Positions 45,359-55,771 of a stretch of DNA of 64,000 nt are shown here, one piece after another. The notes below the pieces were generated by a model. That model worked only from the letters and a program-made list of their open reading frames with translations, ran no database searches and was not told the DNA's origin. The stretch is from positions 305,612 to 369,611 of the forward strand of contig BDGG01000003.1 in the NCBI GenBank assembly GCA_001949185.1. Reading direction: 5' to 3'. Source of the stretch: Ramazzottius varieornatus. Lineage: Eukaryota; Tardigrada; Eutardigrada; Parachela; Ramazzottiidae. A program made the position numbers and the translations under genes. Position 1 is the first letter of the stretch; each line of letters begins with the position of its first letter.

Positions 45359-45569
45359 CTTGTCCAACGCAGCCTACGATAAAGGGGTGAAATTCTGAAA
45401 TTGCAGCAAAAATAAAGTTAACGCAGGTAAAGTAGCGCTTACCTGAAAAACGAAAACGGGAAATCCACTGAGATCGATGAGCATAGAAATGTGCTGTGTA
45501 CAGAAACCCGGAAGTACTGCAAACTTTTTGAACGGAAATACTGCTGGAACATCTTCTTGTAGTTTGTCG

Positions 45570-45576
45570 TTTTATA
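45570..45576 (-). promoter_or_regulatory. TATA box of the EGF-like factor gene
   Basis: TATAAAA on the minus strand (TCGCTATAAAACG), 212 bp upstream of the ATG, consistent with a short 5' UTR exon and an intron ending at about 45375. Confidence 0.4.
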
Positions 45577-46922
45577 GCGAGTCTGCCTTGTTTTGTCTCC
45601 TTGATTTGAGTCAGTCAAGTACGTTATAACGAGTCATGGATGAGGAGTACTCCACACTGATAGATAAGCCTTTGTCTCGTTTCCACCAAAAGATAATATA
45701 ACTTCACCGCACGGCGTATCAGAATGGTCAGGAAATTGACATGTCGTAGAATTTTTCCGTCTTTATCGGATTCACACCCAAAGAACGACTTTTCTTTTAT
45801 GCAGCAGACACATCAGTTAAAGATACCAATGTCTCAAATGGAAATACTATAAACGGAGAAAAATACTCGTTGTTCTTTATGAACTTATGTCTGATGGTAA
45901 AATAACACAATTTTTTTCAAGACGACGACTGTAATCTGGACTGTAACGTTACACGCAAATTTTTAGATGGACGAATCGTAAGTCCGTCTTGGATACTTTC
46001 TTCTCCGGTCTTTTTATTGATATGCAGCGTACGTGTGACGCAAATTTTTAACATAATTTTGTCCGGGTGCGCACGTGGAGTAAATTGGAGTATCTGTACG
46101 AAGGTTTGGTGGCGCTGGCGAGAAACTGTGGTACGCGACACCATTTCATAATGTCAGTGTAACAATTATACTATCTTTATCTGGGTGCCATAAGCTACCG
46201 CGAGTACGCTGAACGTCGTCGGTGCTTGGCAGCGAAGGTCTATATCCGGTGTGTCCAGCGAGCGTTCGCTAAGGCGACCTAAACAACTGATTAGCACCCG
46301 AGCGGCATCCGTGTAACGAATACCTTCTGCGTAGGCTGCGCATCCGCTGTAGTACAAAGTCTCGCTCTTTGACGCAATTTTTGTCCGTACACTGTACCGG
46401 TTGTCGGTTTCGTCGTGCGGGATTCTCGATATGCAATCAATTACTTGCATACCCGGATACGCAGCTCAAGCATCCTGCTACCTCGAGTTCAATTTCGCGC
46501 TTCGCAGACCGAACTGTTTGCAGCACGACGGATAGCTCGTCTTACGCCCCGGTCGTGCAGCATTACAGCCTCGGTACTTCCAAATGTCTAAAACGAGCTT
46601 CAGAACCGTCAGCGTTAAGGTTGTTACATTGAGTGGCAGCATCATAAGAATGTGCAAATCAAATACGAACAACATTTTGGTCTTTCACACAAAGGACTAC
46701 GGAACAATGTTCACAATACAAGATAAACATGTTTCCGTCATCCGTCATCGCACATTGGATCATACGCCAATTTATCCAATTACACAAGAAAGTAAAGTTT
46801 TAGAGAGCCATTGCCCGCTGCTGGTTTCAATGCTTATGGGTTGCGCCAATGGTTCTTTTTTAACAGTGCACGTAGCTACCGTCGTGTAGGCCGACTTGTA
46901 TTGGGAAGAAGCCCAACACAAG
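45577..46922. other. Gene-free intergenic stretch
   Basis: AT-rich, no recognisable gene or repeat structure. Confidence 0.4.
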
Positions 46923-47469
46923 CTAGAGTTCCTGGTCGACTTTTAGTATCGCAGCGATGACTTCCTGGATGAGGTTTTTGTCGCCGGTTTCGAGAACGGT
47001 GTCATTCTTCCCAGAAGTCAAAGCCACTGCAAAGTTGGCAGCAAAGTACTTTAAGGTTGTCTCTTTCAGTCCTTTCGCATCGACCTTATCAGCCAGAGAC
47101 AAGAATTCTGCCCGTTTTCCATGTTGGTGACTGCGCTCAACGCGTTTCACAGTCGAGCCTTTCGTAATTATCCGATGGTAGGTTTCTGGCGTCCGATTTT
47201 GGATATTGCAGACTACCATAGTACACAAACTTCAGAAAGGAGTTCGGGGTTCAGTCGTTGATCTTTATGTTCTAGATGAGGCATCGTCCGGTCTCACATT
47301 CTGTCAGGCTTGATTCAAACATTCGATAAGAGACTGGCGATGCGCTTTCGAGGATGACTTTATGTGCGACGCGTTCGGTTCTATCGATACCCGAAGAAAC
47401 CAACACGAAATCTCGACCAGTTCCCCAGTTGTATGTCGCTCGGCATCGGCCTTGCAACAACCTGAGCAA
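46923..47469 (-). pseudogene. BTB/POZ domain pseudogene
   Basis: Minus-strand segment reads TGRDFVLVSSGIDRTERVAH, KVILESASPVSYRMFESSLTE (the BTB motif AHKxVLxxxSPxFxxMFES), then a TAG and a TGA in frame, NSFLKFVYYGSLQYP, a frame change, and FLSLADKVDAKGLKETTLKY, AANFAVAL, and NLIQEVIAAILKVDQEL. This is the BTB core followed by its C-terminal helices as in speckle-type POZ-like proteins. Two stops and at least one frameshift make it a pseudogene. No MATH domain is visible. Confidence 0.7.
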
Positions 47470-48230
47470 TGCTGATTCTCTGTTCTTCGCTGAGGGGAAA
47501 GCAGATCAAGACCACAGAAAGTTGCAGGGCATCGTTCATAAGTACCAGCGTTGGGTTACAGCCCCAGATGTCCAAGTGACTATGATAGGATCAAATTTAC
47601 AGATTCCACCCGAAAAGTTACAGAGAACGTGTTCGGACTGACCCACAAACCAGATAAGGTCAGCATACATGAGCTGCTAAACGGGGCCTTGCCGGAACGT
47701 CAGACACACTGATTGAGCGATTGATTGATAACGTTCCGCTAACAAATAGGTAGGACCGATATGGCGTACGTCATACATTGATAATGTACAGTACGTAATG
47801 TGATGTACTCTACTAACAAAACTCAAAATGAGCTCTTCATTCAATCAAGGGATCCGAGCAACAGAAGAAAACCGTCTCGCCAAACACAAGCAACCGCTGG
47901 GCTGCAGAAACCGCGAGCGAGATTGTCTGAACCGGCTGTCTGTGTGTGGATGTCTACACCGCGTACACGTTACCAACTGTTTGATCATGACTCATCAGAC
48001 GCTTTTTCGACGCCTTGCGGTTTTGGCAAGCCATGTGCAAGTGGAGGCCCATTTTAGCAGCTCATCACTGAAGATCATGCTGGCAAGGACTTACCGGTCA
48101 CCCGGTGGAGTGATTTGAAACTGCTTCGACCTGCCAAATTGTCCCCTTCACAGTCCTGTTTGTCAAGCCATTGCATGTTCCTACCGGTAAATCCATGCCA
48201 GCCTGGTAAAAGAGTGGACTGCGCTACACT
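47470..48230. other. Intergenic stretch left of the Harbinger insertion
   Basis: No recognisable gene. Confidence 0.4.
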
Positions 48231-48561
48231 GGCCCTACTCAGAATTCAGATTTAAATCCACAGATTTAGCTCAGCTAAATTCGCGTGCAGATTGGCCCAT
48301 AGCCTAAATGTAGCCCGCCCATCGAGCTAAATCTAATGCACCGAAACAGGTCGATTTAGCTAAATCCAGCGGCGTAAATCCAGTTGTGACGTCACATGGC
48401 TTACTGTTTTCCACCGAAAACAGCTGTTTTGCACTCGTCACCCGGTACTTCAGAGACGTGTTCTGGCGCGAAGACGGAAACATTTTCAACGTTAGTTTCA
48501 TGATACTTTTATTTTGATTCACTTTATGTTAGGTCGCTGAAGTTCGTTTTTTCTTTCGGAA

Positions 48562-49925
48562 ATGTCTTCTTGCGACGCTCCTTCGATACTCTACAGAGGA
48601 CAGATGCTTCCTAAACCAGCAGTTCAGCAAGTTCTTGTACAAAGTAGGATGGCAGAAAAGTGTACGGTTCAAGCCACGAAGAGGGAAGGATGGACTAAGC
48701 AAGCAGAAGAAAGCCTCCTCCAGTGGTTAGAAACACCTGGAAACTACGACAAGTTTCGGTCTGCTCCGCAAGACAAAGGAGATGGAAGGAAGAGAACTAG
48801 CTCCAACACCAGGATGGACATCACGCGGAAGATCGTGGAGCATCTTGCAAAGTCGGGTGCTGTAAAGACGGAAAAACAAGTAACCACTAAAGTCCATAAC
48901 CTTGTTGGGAAATGGAAAGAGGCTCATCTAGCCAAGACTGGGACTGGTTTCGGTGTCAATGGCGAAGGAACCAAAAACGGAAAAGCGCTACGGGGTAAGA
49001 CGAACTTTCAATTTACGGAACTGTGAAAAAACATTTCATCTTGCTTTCAAATGAACGATTTGCTCACTTTCGAGTTTTCGCTGGTGGTTAGACAGTTCTG
49101 ATTGGTTGATTATTTCAAAGCGCTATAAGGTAAGATGAGGCTGTCAAAATACGAAAGTGTGTAAATACGGTTTGTTTAAGCTTTTACCGAACGATTTGCT
49201 CACTTTCGTGTTTTCGGTGATGGCTCAGCAGCTTTGATTGGCTGATTATTGCAGAGACCATACTCGACATTTGCAAGTACTGGGACCGTCTTGATCCTGT
49301 TTTCCGCGATCGTGCTGGGATGTCTGCACCTTTTACAGGTGATAACGAAGATGGCGTGGCGACCAACGTTTTCACACTAGCCGTAACAGATAACACGGAA
49401 AAGACTATGGAATTTCCCGAAGGGACAGCCGAAGTTTCAGCAGAAGTACCGAAAGACAGACCGACTTCTCGCTACTCTGAATTAGAGGACCATCGGTCGG
49501 TTGCTGATAAGATGCTTGACGGTGATTATGTTCCATCAGACGACGAAGAAACTCTCACTGGATCACCTGGCTCAGCTTCAAAGAAACGTCCAAAAAAATT
49601 CAAGTCTTTGTGTGACGGCATGGATAAAAAGCCAAAAGAGAAAACAATGGATCTGGTAGGGATACTCGTGGCTAGCGGGAAAGAAAGGAATGAGCGTGCA
49701 GCGGCTAGGAACGAGGTCATGGAACGACGATTCACCCGAGAGTTGGACTTGAAAGAAAAAGAACTGAGACTGAACGAACAGCGACAGAAAGATGATCACG
49801 AGACGAAGATGGAAGAGCTCAGAATTTGACACCAAGAGATTGATCTACGCAAAGCCGAAATGGAATTCAAACGGACGGAGATGCTTCTAGAGTTGGAGAG
49901 ATTGAAGCAGCAGCGTTTACAGTAG
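48562..49925 (+). pseudogene. Harbinger accessory Myb/SANT-like DNA-binding protein, nonsense mutation
   Basis: Exons 48562-48994 and 49255-49925 join in phase 1 (LRG|E TILDICKYWDR). A Myb/SANT-like domain is seen in KREGWTKQAEESLLQWLETP and KQVTTKVHNLVGKWKEA; an acidic linker follows, then a long charged coiled coil (ELDLKEKELRLNEQRQKD). In this superfamily the protein carries the transposase to the nucleus and to the ends. A TGA at 49827-49829 interrupts the coiled coil; the same frame runs on (HQEIDLRKAEMEFKRTEM) to TAG at 49923-49925. TGA in place of CGA (a CpG transition) would explain it. About 32 residues are lost if read as is. Confidence 0.8.
49052..49250 (+). repeat. Direct duplication in the Harbinger gene intron
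   Basis: GAACGATTTGCTCACTTTCG followed by (A/T)GTTTTCG and TTTGATTGGCTGATTA-like sequence occurs at about 49052-49111 and again at about 49191-49250, roughly 139 bp apart, inside the intron 48995-49254. Confidence 0.7.
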
Positions 49926-50183
49926 TGGTTTCCACCATGAACACCAAGACACGAAAGTTAGGAAATTAGACTTCTTACTTTTTGCTAAACCAAAAAATCC
50001 AACTTTCTAATTCTAATCGCTATTGAGACTTGAAATCGAAGTGAACTGGACTGAATCGAATACGTTTTTCTGGAATAAACGAACTGTTGATATTTTCTTT
50101 CTTCCAGAGCATCGATCGTTGGAGAAACGTTCTCTGAATCATGAAATGATACGAAAAATTAGCTTTCATGATTCCACTTAAAT

Positions 50184-51431
50184 TTACTGCCATCTTGAGA
50201 CATATTGCTTGATTCTTTCTCGTTTGGTTGAACCTCGTTCAGTCGCTACCGCTTGTTGATTCGGGTTTGGAATCGGGCCGTCATCACCATCATCTTCCAC
50301 TGTCCACTCTTCATCATATTCGTCGTCCAGAAGCATATTATGTAGCATGCAACACGTTCTGATCCAGTACACAGCGAATTCGTGATCTTTCTTATTCTTG
50401 ATTCTTAGTCGCAAGGCTTTTAAACTTTGGAAACGGCCTTTGAGCATTCCAATAGTCTGTTCCACGATAACCCTAGCCTGACTATGAGCTGTGTTGAAAG
50501 CCGTGTTCTCGTGACTGTTGGCCAGGGGTTTCTTGAACGTCGGGACTATGATATCCGATACGGGATAGGCGCTGTCAGCAAGCAGATATTCATGACCAGA
50601 AAAATATTTGAATGGATTCAGAGCTAGCTTCGAATACATGAACACTCTGTGATCATGAGAACAGCCTGGGAAACCAGCGAAAACATGACGGATGCGTTTC
50701 AGATCATCGCAGACGATCATGGCATTAATGGCATAGCTACCTTTCCGCGTGTAGTAATCTTCCCCACACATGGATGGAGCTTCCTGTAAACCAATTAGTG
50801 ACCCGTCAACATATCCGAGGCAGTGGGGAAACCCTTGGTTTTTTTCGATACGAGCTTTGATGGTAGCTCGCTCGCTCGTGTTAGGCCAAGTAACGACAGT
50901 CTTTTCCAGCGAGAGTAACGCGTACATCACTCTTTCGGTGTAAAGGCTTACAGTGCCCTCTCCAATTCCCAAACGCGATCCAGCAGTCCATAAAGACGAA
51001 GCGGAATCGTCGAATCCAAACCGCGACAATGCTACCATAAGCTGATCAGGCACAGGAGCCTGTTCGTGATGACTCTTGTTCCTGAAGACAATGTGAGAGC
51101 CTATTTTGTCCACAACAGCGAAAAATGCTTGCCTGGTCATTCGGGCGTTTCTCTTGAAGGTCAGCTCATCTGACTGGAATATCAGGTAGGCTAACTCTTT
51201 CGTTTTTGGTGAGTTCACTCGCGCGGAAAGGTAACGGCTTTGAGTGGCGAAATATCGAACGACAGCTATCTTGATTTGTTCATCATCTTCCGAACTGCTG
51301 CCATCAGTTTCGCACAACATCTCATCCTCTTCGTCGCTACTAGAATCCAGAACATCATGAAGCACAAGATCTGTCAGAATTTTGACGTCGACTGACCGAA
51401 CAAGTTCTTTACGGTTAACTAGACGAGGCAT
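50184..51431 (-). CDS. Harbinger transposase (HARBI1-like), intact
   Basis: A single uninterrupted minus-strand frame of 415 residues from ATG at 51431. DDE nuclease of the PIF/Harbinger superfamily: FAVVDKIGSHI, LGIGEGTVSLYTERV (helix-turn-helix), GYVDGSLIGLQ with the first Asp, NAMIVCDDLKRIRHVFAG, GCSHDHRVF, EYLLADSAYPVSDI with the second Asp, and ARVIVEQTIGMLKGRFQSLK with the Glu. The C-terminus CCMLHNMLLDDE is also typical. All three catalytic residues are present. Domesticated HARBI1 is about 350 residues; this copy lies inside its own TIRs, so it is a transposon gene. Confidence 0.93.
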   Translation of the reverse strand: MPRLVNRKELVRSVDVKILTDLVLHDVLDSSSDEEDEMLCETDGSSSEDDEQIKIAVVRYFATQSRYLSARVNSPKTKELAYLIFQSDELTFKRNARMTRQAFFAVVDKIGSHIVFRNKSHHEQAPVPDQLMVALSRFGFDDSASSLWTAGSRLGIGEGTVSLYTERVMYALLSLEKTVVTWPNTSERATIKARIEKNQGFPHCLGYVDGSLIGLQEAPSMCGEDYYTRKGSYAINAMIVCDDLKRIRHVFAGFPGCSHDHRVFMYSKLALNPFKYFSGHEYLLADSAYPVSDIIVPTFKKPLANSHENTAFNTAHSQARVIVEQTIGMLKGRFQSLKALRLRIKNKKDHEFAVYWIRTCCMLHNMLLDDEYDEEWTVEDDGDDGPIPNPNQQAVATERGSTKRERIKQYVSRWQ

Positions 51432-51888
51432 GGTCGAACTGCTAGTAAGTGAGCGAGAAACAGAAAACTAAACTTTGTCACAGCTGGAAGTTCGAGATGC
51501 ATTCTCGGTGACGTCACCTTGGAATCTACGTCATTGAATCGCTACCGTGATTTAGCCGTTATTTCGGCACTCAGAATTCAGGTCGTAAATTGGCTGTCTG
51601 ATTGGTGGATTTCGCTAAATCAAGATCCAACTAAATAAGCCTGATTTAGATAAATCTGAATTCTGAGTAGGGCCACTGTTCTGTAATTCTGACGTCACCA
51701 CCCTGATATCTGATAATCCTCCTGGTTGATTGTTGATTTGTTTTGACGTGAGCTATTAGTAACAACATCTTACCAGTTGCCTTTCTCAGTTGAGCTAGTT
51801 CTCGTTTTCCGGACTCTAGTCCCATCACCTTCCGTCGAAAGCTAGGTGGATTATCCGGATCAAACAAAGCTAGTGCTTTTAGCCGAAC

Positions 51889-54800
51889 ATGGATTGCTTC
51901 CAGGACAAGAGCGCCGGCCACAAAGTGACGCATGTAGCGCTATCCATCAAGCAAGACTTGATCGCATACTCCACCGTCAGAGAGGTAGGACGTCTTTTTC
52001 TTCATCGCGAAGGCCCCCTTCTCCACATGGTTATTCGCTGCAGGTACTTGTGTACAACAACGACTGGATGAAACTAGCGTCATACAAATCCCAATCGTTC
52101 CTGACCAACGAAACTGTCTGCAGGCTCGCCTGGCGTCCAGACGGCCGAGGTAAGAATATCGCACTGTTTCAGTGGCGCAGGTGGTCAAGTAAAACGCATG
52201 ATTAGCTGCGCCGCTCGATAAAGGGTGCTTGACGTCGTGTACCTGCATACGCTGAGACGTTCCTTTACTGTTCATTACTTGTATGCAAGTGGAGGGACAA
52301 ATAGGTGCAATGGCTTGTAGCTTCCTTTCTTACTGTGGATTAATTTTACAGCTCTGGCCATCGGATACTCAAGTGGGAAAGTCCTCGTTAAGAACGTCGA
52401 AACACATGAGACCATCGCGGAGCTGGACCTGGAAAGTAAGATCGACTTGCTGGACTGGGCGCCATCGTACTGGACGCAGGCGGATATGGACTACTTTACC
52501 TCCCAGCGGATATTCCAGGATAAAACAGAATCTTACATCCAAGAAGTCGAACTATCCAAATCATCGTAAGCTAGTTCCTCTCTCGGAGCTCAAGACCGCC
52601 CCTCAAACGTCTTTTATTGCAGGAATGTCGGAGGGGAATCGCAGTAAGACTGTTCGCACGAACCGGCGTACATAAATTCATCTCAATAATCTGGCAACGA
52701 AATCGCTCTCAATTATTTTTTTCCCCAGCAAGGATTCCATAAAGTCATCTTCGGCGATGCAGATGAAAAACCAAAGAACGTGAGCCTTGTCAAACATCGA
52801 GCTGGAAAATCGTTTTGTATTTTATCCGGGGTTATTCACAATTTTCTCTGGTTTAGATTGAGCATCCTTTCCGTGGTGACCGAATCGCATTCCTTACACC
52901 TTTACGCCTTCGGCTTTCTCCCTTTAGCTTTTATCGACCTCAGCGAAGCGGTTGACTTTCAGGTACTATCTGCGAAATGAACTCTTTCACTCAACTACAA
53001 GAAAACTCTTACGAATGAACTTTTTCTAGATTGATCGAATTCAGCAGTTTTACTTGTCCAGAGACTTCTCTTCCCTCCTCATTATTCTCAAAGACACTAC
53101 CAACTCTCTCCACACCCTCACCTACAACACGTCCATCATCCAACACCACTTCGAAGAACTCGAGTTCCTGGCGAAGCACTACGATCTGCTGTGGTCCTAC
53201 AGAAAGATCATCGAAGTGGCCTTCAAGCGTCTGTCCGAGAAGAAGGATGAAAGCCGACAAGAGATGGAGAGCGAAATCCAGAAGGTGCTCGATCTGTTCC
53301 TGCCAGACTACAACGCGGCAGTTGCTGTCAGGCCGGAGCTGGCCAAGAGCGAGCAGCCGAAACACTTCCTGTTGGCTGCGCTGACCGAACAGCTCTTCAT
53401 GGGGACCCTCCATCCAGCGCTGGAACATTTCTTCGATCACGCAGTGTCCCCACAGACACTAATCAAGTACCAGACGGGCATTGAGGGCATGCTAAAGACG
53501 TTTAGACGGGATACGATGCTTCCTTTTCGGCAGTAAGACATCGTGTATCTAATCAAGTGGGGCACGCTTTCAGACAGTAATACCAAAGTCGTGCGCCATT
53601 TGGACAGACGATCCTGTCGAGGTTTTGCTCGTCGAGCTACCAATTCATTCTTGTAATTTTGTAAATCATCAACAGTACTTTCCTAGAGGTAAAATTTTTG
53701 TTGCAGGGCCTTAGAGTCTTGTATGGTATCGCTTGTCCTTCTCAACCGCTGGGTGGCGAACGAAAAGAACTTCAAGCCGATCGGTGCGATGCGCGAAGCC
53801 TTCGAGAAAGCCCGGCAAGACTGCTCGTCCTTCTTCCTAAAAATGTTTGAAGTACAATACGTATGTTCCGACAACCACCTCGCATGGAACGCTTTATTCG
53901 TCCCACGATTGTCTTTTCGAGTAGTCTTTTAGTTTTTGTGTAGGTTGCGGAGAAAGAGGCAAAGCGTTGTCTGACCACCGTCTCGTGGTTGATCAACCAA
54001 ATGGAAACGCTGAACCCTCCTGACCAAGGCGCCACCAGTCGTAGTTTCTCCGAACGGGACCTTGATTCGGTCATCTCCGTCTTCCAAGACCTTTTCGGAC
54101 GGGACGACGAAGAACAGAGTACCGAAGACGGAGTTTCGCAGTGGAGGATGTACGGGTTCGGGGTGGACGACTACTTCCTGGACCAAGACTTGCGGTACCC
54201 GCTCGATCCTCATCAAAGTGACTTCCAACCGTATTACGACACGCTAACGAACAACATCGAGTGCGTTTGAGTAGGTCCAACTAGAACTTATGGACAAAAT
54301 CTCGTTAAAAGCTCCCACCCGTTTTTTCCAAGGTTCCTCATCCACCTGCATACAAAGTAAGGGGTAAATACATAGTGTTCGTGTATGCAGGTCCGTGTAA
54401 CCGTCAGTTTTGACGTTAGCAATCAATTTTCTGTAATCTTCCACCCAACTCGCATACAGTAACTCGCGCCAACAGTAGTTCATATTATATAGCGGTAAGT
54501 GCGAGGCCATAATCTCTGCCTTCCGATGGTAGAGTTTCTGTAGACTGTGGAGAACGTCGTCGACCTGCATACTTACAATCGTGTAGTTTTCACCTAGCTT
54601 CTGTATGTAGGTGTGTGAAAGAGGTCCTTTTTTAGTTTCAGACCTTGGTTTTCGGTCTGCATAATGCGATTAAATCTTACATAATTTAGTTTTGTCTTTT
54701 CACAGGCAGGATGAAGAAAGAGGTTTTATTCAAGGTCCCTTCCTCGGCGACCTCGCCTCCATCCCCTTTCACCCACCCCGCCGCGCCCTCTTCGCTTACC

Positions 54801-55771
54801 ATCGGACCAAAACAGCCAAGCAGGAATTGACAGCCTTCAACCATTCCTTAGAGCTAGCCTTCTCTAACATAGCTACGGTTATTTCACAAGACATCTTGCT
54901 AGTCAGGAAGACTAAGCTGGACCGACAGGACGGCAGTGACTGGGTATCCATGCAGCCATGCCGTGCCGAGCCAGCCGGAAAGCGACCGGAAGTGGAGAAC
55001 GCCGTGCAGATTTGCTGGAGTGTAGGCAATCCAGCGAAGACCCTCGTGGTGGAAAGGCTTATGATGAATGAGCGCGATGGAGAAGGTGATCTTACTGTAA
55101 AAATCGACGTGGAAAAATTCACGATGAAGAATACTGGGTAAGAACAATTCTTCCTAAAAGAATATTCGATTATAAATCCAAACGTTCTTCTCGTTTGATT
55201 AGTCTGACTTTTTGCTCTGTTTCCAGGTTGAAGAGTTCGGAAATCGTTTATTTCCAGCAAGCTGGTGCAGTCAATGTGATTTTCCTGAGAAACAGTTCGA
55301 CGTCCCAGACGCAGCAAGGTGGTGAAAACGTGACGATGGCGTACTGGACGGCCGATGAACTATTCAGTGGGGACGAACATGCCATCGGACCAACGGATGA
55401 AATGTACGTGTACTGAAACATAAAATTTTCAGATTTTGTTCGATACGAGAATTCCAACAACAAACTGTTTGTTACTGATTTTGCAGTGAACTGAATGAGC
55501 AATTGACAGGAGCCAACCTGCAGCCGAATATTTTAGTAACGACGCACCTAGGCTCGATGATGGCCCTGGTAAGTGTTGCAGCTCGGTAAATTTTGAATCT
55601 CTTCGGACTGGAAGTCATGAGTTGGGAGTTTGGCTTTTGCTGTAGGTTACTGGGGAGAGTCGCTTGAGGTTGTTTAGGTTCGCAGCGAATACGAAGCATA
55701 AGTCGGTTCTGGACGATACCGACAAGATCGCCGAAGAACTTCGTTTAGATCTCAATGCCTTACCTGCTTGA
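51889..55771 (+). CDS. ANAPC4: Anaphase-promoting complex subunit 4
   Basis: Thirteen exons join in phase to 794 residues (human APC4, 808): 51889-51984, 52044-52149, 52352-52565, 52623-52643, 52729-52779, 52857-52962, 53030-53532, 53707-53860, 53944-54260, 54706-55137, 55227-55403, 55487-55568, 55646-55771. APC4 is a scaffold subunit of the APC/C ubiquitin ligase, which drives exit from mitosis. The N-terminal WD40-like part shows LSIKQDLIAYSTVRE, VCRLAWRPDGR and ALAIGYSSGKVLVKNVE, then SILSVVTESHSLHLYAFG. A long helical APC4 domain follows (QFYLSRDFSSLLIILKD, FFDHAVSPQTL, VLLNRWVANEKNFKPI). The C-terminal part includes ALFAYHRTKTAKQE and NVTMAYWTADELFSG. Exon 4 is a 21-nt micro-exon. Introns 2, 7 and 9 carry palindromic repeats. 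The Harbinger insertion ends 215 bp upstream. Confidence 0.92.
52171..52215. repeat. Intronic palindrome, family 1, copy K (ANAPC4 intron 2)
   Basis: AGTGGCGCAGGTG and GCTGCGCCGCT across about 20 nt, within the intron 52150-52351. More diverged than other copies. Confidence 0.6.
52240..52296. repeat. Intronic hairpin, family 2 (ANAPC4 intron 2)
   Basis: TGTACCTGCATACG and TTGTATGCAAGTGG face each other, about 30 nt apart, directly downstream of copy K. Confidence 0.55.
53553..53603. repeat. Intronic palindrome, family 1, copy J (ANAPC4 intron 7)
   Basis: Arms TCAAGTGGGGCACGCTTTC and GTCGTGCGCCATTTGG around the loop AGACAGTAATACCAAA, within the 174-nt intron 53533-53706. GACGATC and TTTTGCTCGTCGA follow as in other copies. 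Confidence 0.75.
54342..54392. repeat. Intronic hairpin, family 2 (ANAPC4 intron 9, first copy)
   Basis: CACCTGCATACA and TGTATGCAGGT are perfect 11-bp complements about 27 nt apart. Confidence 0.65.
54562..54615. repeat. Intronic hairpin, family 2 (ANAPC4 intron 9, second copy)
   Basis: GACCTGCATACTTAC and CTGTATGTAGGTGTG, imperfect arms about 25 nt apart, in the same 445-nt intron (54261-54705). Confidence 0.55.

Larger units (their letters stand above)
48231..51674. mobile_element. PIF/Harbinger DNA transposon with TIRs and 3-bp target duplication
   Basis: Left end GGCCCTACTCAGAATTCAGA and right end TCTGAATTCTGAGTAGGGCC are perfect complements (match continues TTTA). Directly outside is ACT on both sides (48228-48230 and 51675-51677), the 3-bp duplication typical of PIF/Harbinger. 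Subterminal regions carry GATTTAGCTAAATC-type repeats. Inside are the two usual genes in opposite orientation: a Myb/SANT-like DNA-binding protein (plus) and a DDE transposase (minus). Confidence 0.95.

Noticed and set aside
52566-52622. In-frame-looking segment LVPLSELKTAPQTSF as ANAPC4 coding
   Set aside because: It is not in the frame of exon 3, and exon phases require it to be intron.
54244-54570. 108-codon minus-strand frame in ANAPC4 intron 9
   Set aside because: It starts and ends in the family 2 hairpins and matches no family; the intron boundaries on the plus strand are clear.
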